Shown here piece by piece: positions 60,290 through 64,000 of a DNA stretch of 64,000 nt. The number at the start of each line of letters is the position of its first letter. The stretch's first letter is position 1. The DNA is from Carya illinoinensis (taxonomy: Eukaryota; Streptophyta; Magnoliopsida; Fagales; Juglandaceae). The stretch spans positions 39,675,501-39,739,500 of the forward strand of contig NC_056755.1 of assembly GCF_018687715.1 (NCBI RefSeq). The letters run 5' to 3'. The notes beneath the pieces are model-generated. The model searched no databases. It was not told where the DNA came from and worked only from the letters and a program-made list of their open reading frames with translations. Position numbers and translations under genes: made by a program.

Positions 60290-61141
60290 TGCTAAAAGGG
60301 CACTTTCTTGCTTAACCAACAGAAAAGGTTAACTCAGAGAGAATGTCTGCCTTCTCTCTAGAATAATCTCATTTCCGTGAGAGCCATAGCCGGAGAGGAG
60401 GTGGGAGCTGCGTCTCTCACCCTCCTCTCCTTTCTTTTTCCATTTCTGCACTGTATATACACTTTCAATGTAGTGTTTTTCCCCCCTCCCTCCACCGGTT
60501 CAATTTTAGTTAGATCCACTACTCTCCATTTGCCAACTGCCTACACGCGCCCCACCACCCCATCCTACAGCTTCCGATCTACTAAAAAGGTCGGCGCGTG
60601 TCCCTCACCCGCAACTTGTTTCTGCGCATGTTCCCCAAGTGCCACCGCACAACGACACCTCCGACAGCTACATGCCCCATACCAGCAGCTTTGTCTTGCC
60701 GAGATCTTCCAGATCTGGGCCACCTAGTCTCCATCCCACCGGCGCGCAGTCACACGCCATCACTGGAACACGGAAATGCAGATCAGCAGATTAGCCCACC
60801 TGATGTCATGCTTTCTACTATGTTATCGTTTTTTCTAAGCGGCAATGTCGAAAAATGGACTGCAGGCCTTTCCGAAAATCATTTCAAGATAACAAATAAT
60901 AGTGCATCCACCACCCTCACTGCTCTCTGCGGTAATTTTCATTACTATCTTTTAAGACTGCGTCCTCTTGGTAGGACATGGGTGAAGACCAAGAAATTGG
61001 TCGCTAAAACCCATTTTTTTCTTTCTTTTTATCCACTCGCTCTTTATACTGTTGTTATGGGATGTTTGTTGAGGAACCTCACTCCCTTCTCATATATCGT
61101 CTTTTCTACTTTAATATAAAGTTTACTAGCTTGCTTAAAAA

Positions 61142-61197
<56 letters not shown>
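60290..61197 (+). mobile_element. Non-autonomous LINE-like retroposon with a long poly(A) tail
   Basis: Starts near GTTAACTCAGAGAGAATGTC, a phrase like the leader of plant L1 elements. It continues through a GC-rich 5' part with broken open frames, then a T-rich 3' UTR-like part, and ends in an uninterrupted 53-A tract (61145-61197). No RT is present. It reads as an internally deleted LINE derivative or a retroposed transcript. The TSD was not resolved. Confidence 0.45.
61145..61197 (+). repeat. 53-base poly(A) tract
   Basis: Uninterrupted A run read directly; best explained as the tail of the retroposon to its left. Length may be unreliable. Confidence 0.85.
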
Positions 61198-61200
<3 letters not shown>

Positions 61201-62321
61201 CCAACTCACTGAGGATTCATTGAGAGTCCGGACATTAAGAGTGTAAGAGTGAAGAAGCTTACCTTGTAACTATCCTTCTGGCAACGTAATTGAGAGCGAG
61301 AGAGATGGTCGGATTTGCCTTGATTTTAGGAGGCTCGTAGTTACTGGTCTACTACGAAGTTGGAGGATAAAATGAATAGGGTCAAATTCAAGCGTGGAAA
61401 AACCATCACTCGGGTTTTTGCTAATCACATATTCATAGGAGGGTGTTCCCTGGAAAACATGAAAAAAGATCCAGTTCCAATTGAAGAAGAAGACCACTTG
61501 ACCAGCGCCAACCAAAGAAAACAGACCCAGTTCCACATGAAGAGCTATGTTCTGTAAATCCTTTCTATTTTCATCTTCTTCTTTTTTAATATATTGGATG
61601 ACGTGGCACCCAACTCCAGTACTGCGGTTACCTACTGCGACTGTAACCAGAAGAACTGACCAAACGGGTGTACTTCCTTGCAAATGTTATGATATTATAA
61701 GCGACATGCTCTTTTCTTGCAACTACATTTATCAACAGCGCGAATTATTTTCTTGCAACTGGATACTATCTCGTCAGAATTTGTAAAAGCATGTATTACA
61801 TAATCCAGACCATTATTTACTTCAATAAATTCAACTTTTGAATTTTGTCTTGCACAATTGGCTGAAGCTAATTCACTTCTATTACTCTTAAGACTTATTT
61901 TTTCATACTTTCGTGCTATTTTTTTAGGTGTTTGTGAGTTTATGTCATTTTGTTGAAAAAGTGTATATTTGTACTATGAATTGAAGAAATAATCCATATT
62001 ACAATTTTATAGTGCTGAGTTATAAATGGCATAGGATGAGCATTGTGAGTTTTTATGGCATTTTTGTAAAATATAATTATTTATAAAATGAAGAGAATTG
62101 TAGATTTTTTTTTCTAATGTATGACTATTTGCAGCATAATATATTCGCTACAAATAATACTATTTTGTCCCAAGTAGTTCTTTGCAACTATAGATATCTC
62201 ATTGGTAATAAACATATTTGAAACGACGAAAAATAATTGGTTGCAAATAAAGATATTTGCAACGATAACCCCATCATTGAAAATGGATTATGTAGTTCAT
62301 GTAAAAATATATAAATTATGG

Positions 62322-62545
62322 ACAGTGCTACATCCACCACTCCCAACTCTTGCTGGGAGCTACCATTAGGTATAATTGGTCTTTTTTTTTTATTTTTTTT
62401 ATATGTGTTTTTTAACACTTTTAAATATTTTTTAAAAATATAAAAAAGTACAATATTATTAAAAAAATATTTCCTTAATCACTAAGTAAAAAGAAAAATA
62501 AAATAAAAAATTCCAACGGTAAGAACCAGTGGTAAATGTATCAGT
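62322..62545. mobile_element. MITE-like element related to the one at 27.2 kb
   Basis: Begins near AGTGCTACATCCACCACTCCC and ends near CGGTAAGAACCAGTGGTAAATGTATCA; shown shorter, the ends are CAGTGCTACATCCACCACTC and ACCAGTGGTAAATGTATC, imperfect inverted repeats. The AT-rich core (TTTAAATATTTTTTAAAAAT, then CACTAAGTAAAAA) resembles the core at 27224-27430. Boundaries are approximate. Confidence 0.4.
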
Positions 62546-62790
62546 TTCCATAAATTATATATTACGAAATTAATACCAACAAATATAAATTCAATTTAAT
62601 TGTCACGATAAATTTCATTGCAAAAGATAACTATTTGCAATCAAAAAATATTTTCTTGAAATTAAGCCCAACCGGTATTCTCGACTATAGATCAAAGAAG
62701 GAAAATCGTTGGAATTAGTTATTTGCAACCAAAAACTGAGTATTAGCAACGGCATTTTTCATTGCAAAAACCAGCTAGGTTAAGGGTCTG

Positions 62791-63282
62791 ATCTTATACA
62801 TTCCCATGATTAAAATGAACTCAATATGAATCTTGTAAAGAGATTCATGATTAAGCTGCTAATAATTTTTATTCAATTAATTATGACAGAACTATATATA
62901 TATATATGCATGTCAACGTACGTGCAAGAATATCGTGAAGATAATTGCATAAGCTTATAAATGAAAAATAAAACTGCAATAGCACCAAAGGAAAAAAAAA
63001 TAAAAAAATAGTCAGTACTAGAAAAACAAATCGAGCTCAGCTTGCGAAAGAGAATATATAGAGCTTTATTATAGAAATAAGTACCATATATTATTTTAAA
63101 AAAAAAAAAAAAAAAACTACATAGGAGCAACGAGAAAACAGAAATTTATATCTCCTAGAATTTCTTGTTAATTCACTAACTAAAACCCCAACTACATTTT
63201 ATTTAAATGAGATAAAGTTATTCTCCTACGAACAAACACTACCAAAAATCATTATACTGATCATGTCTGACTTGAAATTACT
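62791..63282. other. 3' flank of the prolamin-like gene
   Basis: AT-rich sequence with a TA microsatellite (about 62893-62907) and an A tract (about 63099-63116). The part adjoining 63283 is probably the 3' UTR of the minus-strand gene. No other gene seen. Confidence 0.5.
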
Positions 63283-63966
63283 TCATGGATCACAAGGTGG
63301 CGGCGTTGGCGTCGGAGATTTAGGTACTGGCTTTGGCGTGGGAGAAGCTGGTGGACTTGGAGTGGGTGAAGTTGGCGTTGGTGTGGAAGGTGGACTTGGA
63401 GTAGTGGGTGAAGGTGGCGTTGGCGTACTGGGAGATGGTGGACTTGGGTTGGATGGAGGTGGAGTTGTCTTGGGAGAAGGTGGACTTGGGGTGGATCGAG
63501 GTGGAGTTGGCTTGGGAGAAGGTGTACTTGGTGGAGTACTGTGGCGGGGGCCGTGCCGGTGGCGATTGTGGTGGTGGTGATGACGACGACAACTATCCCT
63601 CATCCAAGAAAATGAACGCGAGAGATCATCAAAACTTGGAGAATCAGAAACACAATCCTTATCAAATTCTTTAAGAACCTTACAACATTCCGAGTCTACA
63701 TCGAATTCGTACCCATTGGCAGCATCAATGGGATTAAAACCGCTACTCAAAGCACATTGCACCATTGTATAATAATCCGAGAAACATTCGTCAGCCCAAC
63801 CAAAGTCATCAGTTGGTGGATCGGGAGCGTAATATGGATCCCAACTAGAAACTTGATAGTGAGAAGAATCGAGTTCTTCAGCATAAGCACTAGCAAAGTT
63901 TTGGGTGAAAACTGTCAGCGAGCAACCAATAAAGAAAATGGCTGAAACTACGTATTTTATCTTCAT
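63283..63966 (-). CDS. Secreted prolamin-like (ECA1-type) protein with His-rich and Pro-rich tail
   Basis: Intact 227-residue ORF. Residues 1-28 form a clear signal peptide (MKIKYVVSAIFFIGCSL, cleavage likely after SAYA). Residues 55-127 hold six cysteines at 61, 71, 94-95, 105 and 126 (C-x9-C-x22-CC-x9-C-x20-C), the pattern of the plant prolamin-like domain found in ECA1/EC1-type gametogenesis and other small secreted proteins. A His/Arg-rich linker spans 127-142 (CRRHHHHHNRHRHG), and 143-227 is a Ser/Thr-Pro-rich extensin-like tail (TPSPKPTPP, PSPPSP repeats) ending PPPCDP. Known family members act outside the cell, several in reproduction; the Pro-rich tail suggests a wall-associated form with hydroxyproline glycosylation. 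The exact role is not evident. The gene runs off near the window end, so the promoter is not visible, but the ATG at 63966 is well supported by the signal peptide. Confidence 0.85.
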   Translation of the reverse strand: MKIKYVVSAIFFIGCSLTVFTQNFASAYAEELDSSHYQVSSWDPYYAPDPPTDDFGWADECFSDYYTMVQCALSSGFNPIDAANGYEFDVDSECCKVLKEFDKDCVSDSPSFDDLSRSFSWMRDSCRRHHHHHNRHRHGPRHSTPPSTPSPKPTPPRSTPSPPSPKTTPPPSNPSPPSPSTPTPPSPTTPSPPSTPTPTSPTPSPPASPTPKPVPKSPTPTPPPCDP

Positions 63967-64000
63967 TGTGAGTAGTACTAATTTTCTAAGTGAAAGATGA

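Larger units (their letters stand above)
58440..62790. mobile_element. Putative CACTA-type non-autonomous element with TTGCAA subterminal clusters
   Basis: Exact TTGCAA occurs eight times in 58486-59194 and ten times in 61678-62767. I saw none in the 2.5 kb between. The palindromic hexamer is often followed by A or C (TTGCAAC, TTGCAAA). Clustered short motifs at both ends of a DNA segment are typical binding arrays for CACTA (En/Spm) transposases. No transposase ORF and no clear CACTA termini were found, and the borders are approximate; a TACTAGAAAAAC motif at 63017 could mark a border further right. Confidence 0.35.

Noticed and set aside
63263..63592. Gly/Val-rich plus-strand ORF opposite the Pro-rich tail
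   Set aside because: Complement of the Pro-codon repeats; the minus-strand frame has a signal peptide and an ordered cysteine pattern.
1..64000. tRNA, rRNA, CRISPR arrays, phage or bacterial defence systems
   Set aside because: None seen. The only tRNA-like matches are retrotransposon primer binding sites, and the sequence is clearly plant nuclear DNA.

Overview
This is nuclear DNA of a woody dicot. The coding regions are split by GT-AG introns, the intergenic DNA is AT-rich, and most of the window is plant transposable-element sequence. Several dispersed repeats (a GATGAGATGAGAT-type MITE and a Tekay LTR family) look like those I associate with Fagales such as walnut, hickory or oak. That placement is an impression and was not tested.

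Layout. 1-6.6 kb: a decayed but still spliceable gene of the plant transposase family Transposase_24 (1554-3432), a roughly 0.52-kb tandem repeat behind it, and a CpG-rich island (5938-6520). 6611-15936: a complete Ty3/gypsy chromovirus (Tekay-like) with two LTRs, 5-bp TSD, PBS, PPT and an uninterrupted pol, but two stops in gag. 17.7-18.9 kb: a small two- or three-exon host gene of unknown function. 21.2-27.0 kb: a broken L1-type LINE on the + strand. 28.5-29.9 kb: a second chromovirus relic. 30981-31997 (-): an intact, intronless-CDS GDP-fucose transporter (GFT1/GONST4 type), the clearest housekeeping gene here. 33.67-33.88 kb: a Ty1/copia relic. 35.1-43.2 kb (-): an old LINE split by a younger complete Ty1/copia element (35172-40415, TSD CACAT). 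44171-49013 (-): a second, decayed Ty1/copia element. 50.2-50.6 kb (-): a candidate tiny gene for an Asp/Tyr-rich peptide with DYDYAPAA repeats and its own TATA box. 50.7-62.8 kb: MITEs, microsatellites, LTR-like repeats, and two clusters of the palindrome TTGCAA that look like the subterminal arrays of a CACTA-type DNA transposon. 63283-63966 (-): a secreted protein joining a six-cysteine prolamin-like (ECA1-type) domain to a His-rich and Pro-rich tail.

The host genes are few (the transporter, the secreted prolamin-like/proline-rich protein, the unknown 126-aa protein and perhaps the DY peptide) and show no operon-like or pathway relation to each other. The history of the window is mainly nested and successive transposition. 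I found no RNA gene, CRISPR array or bacterial-type system. The observations I consider least explained are the DY-repeat microgene, the two TTGCAA clusters, the 97-nt intron-like gap between gag and pol, the triple hairpins in the Tekay LTRs, and the long direct repeat flanking the second copia element.
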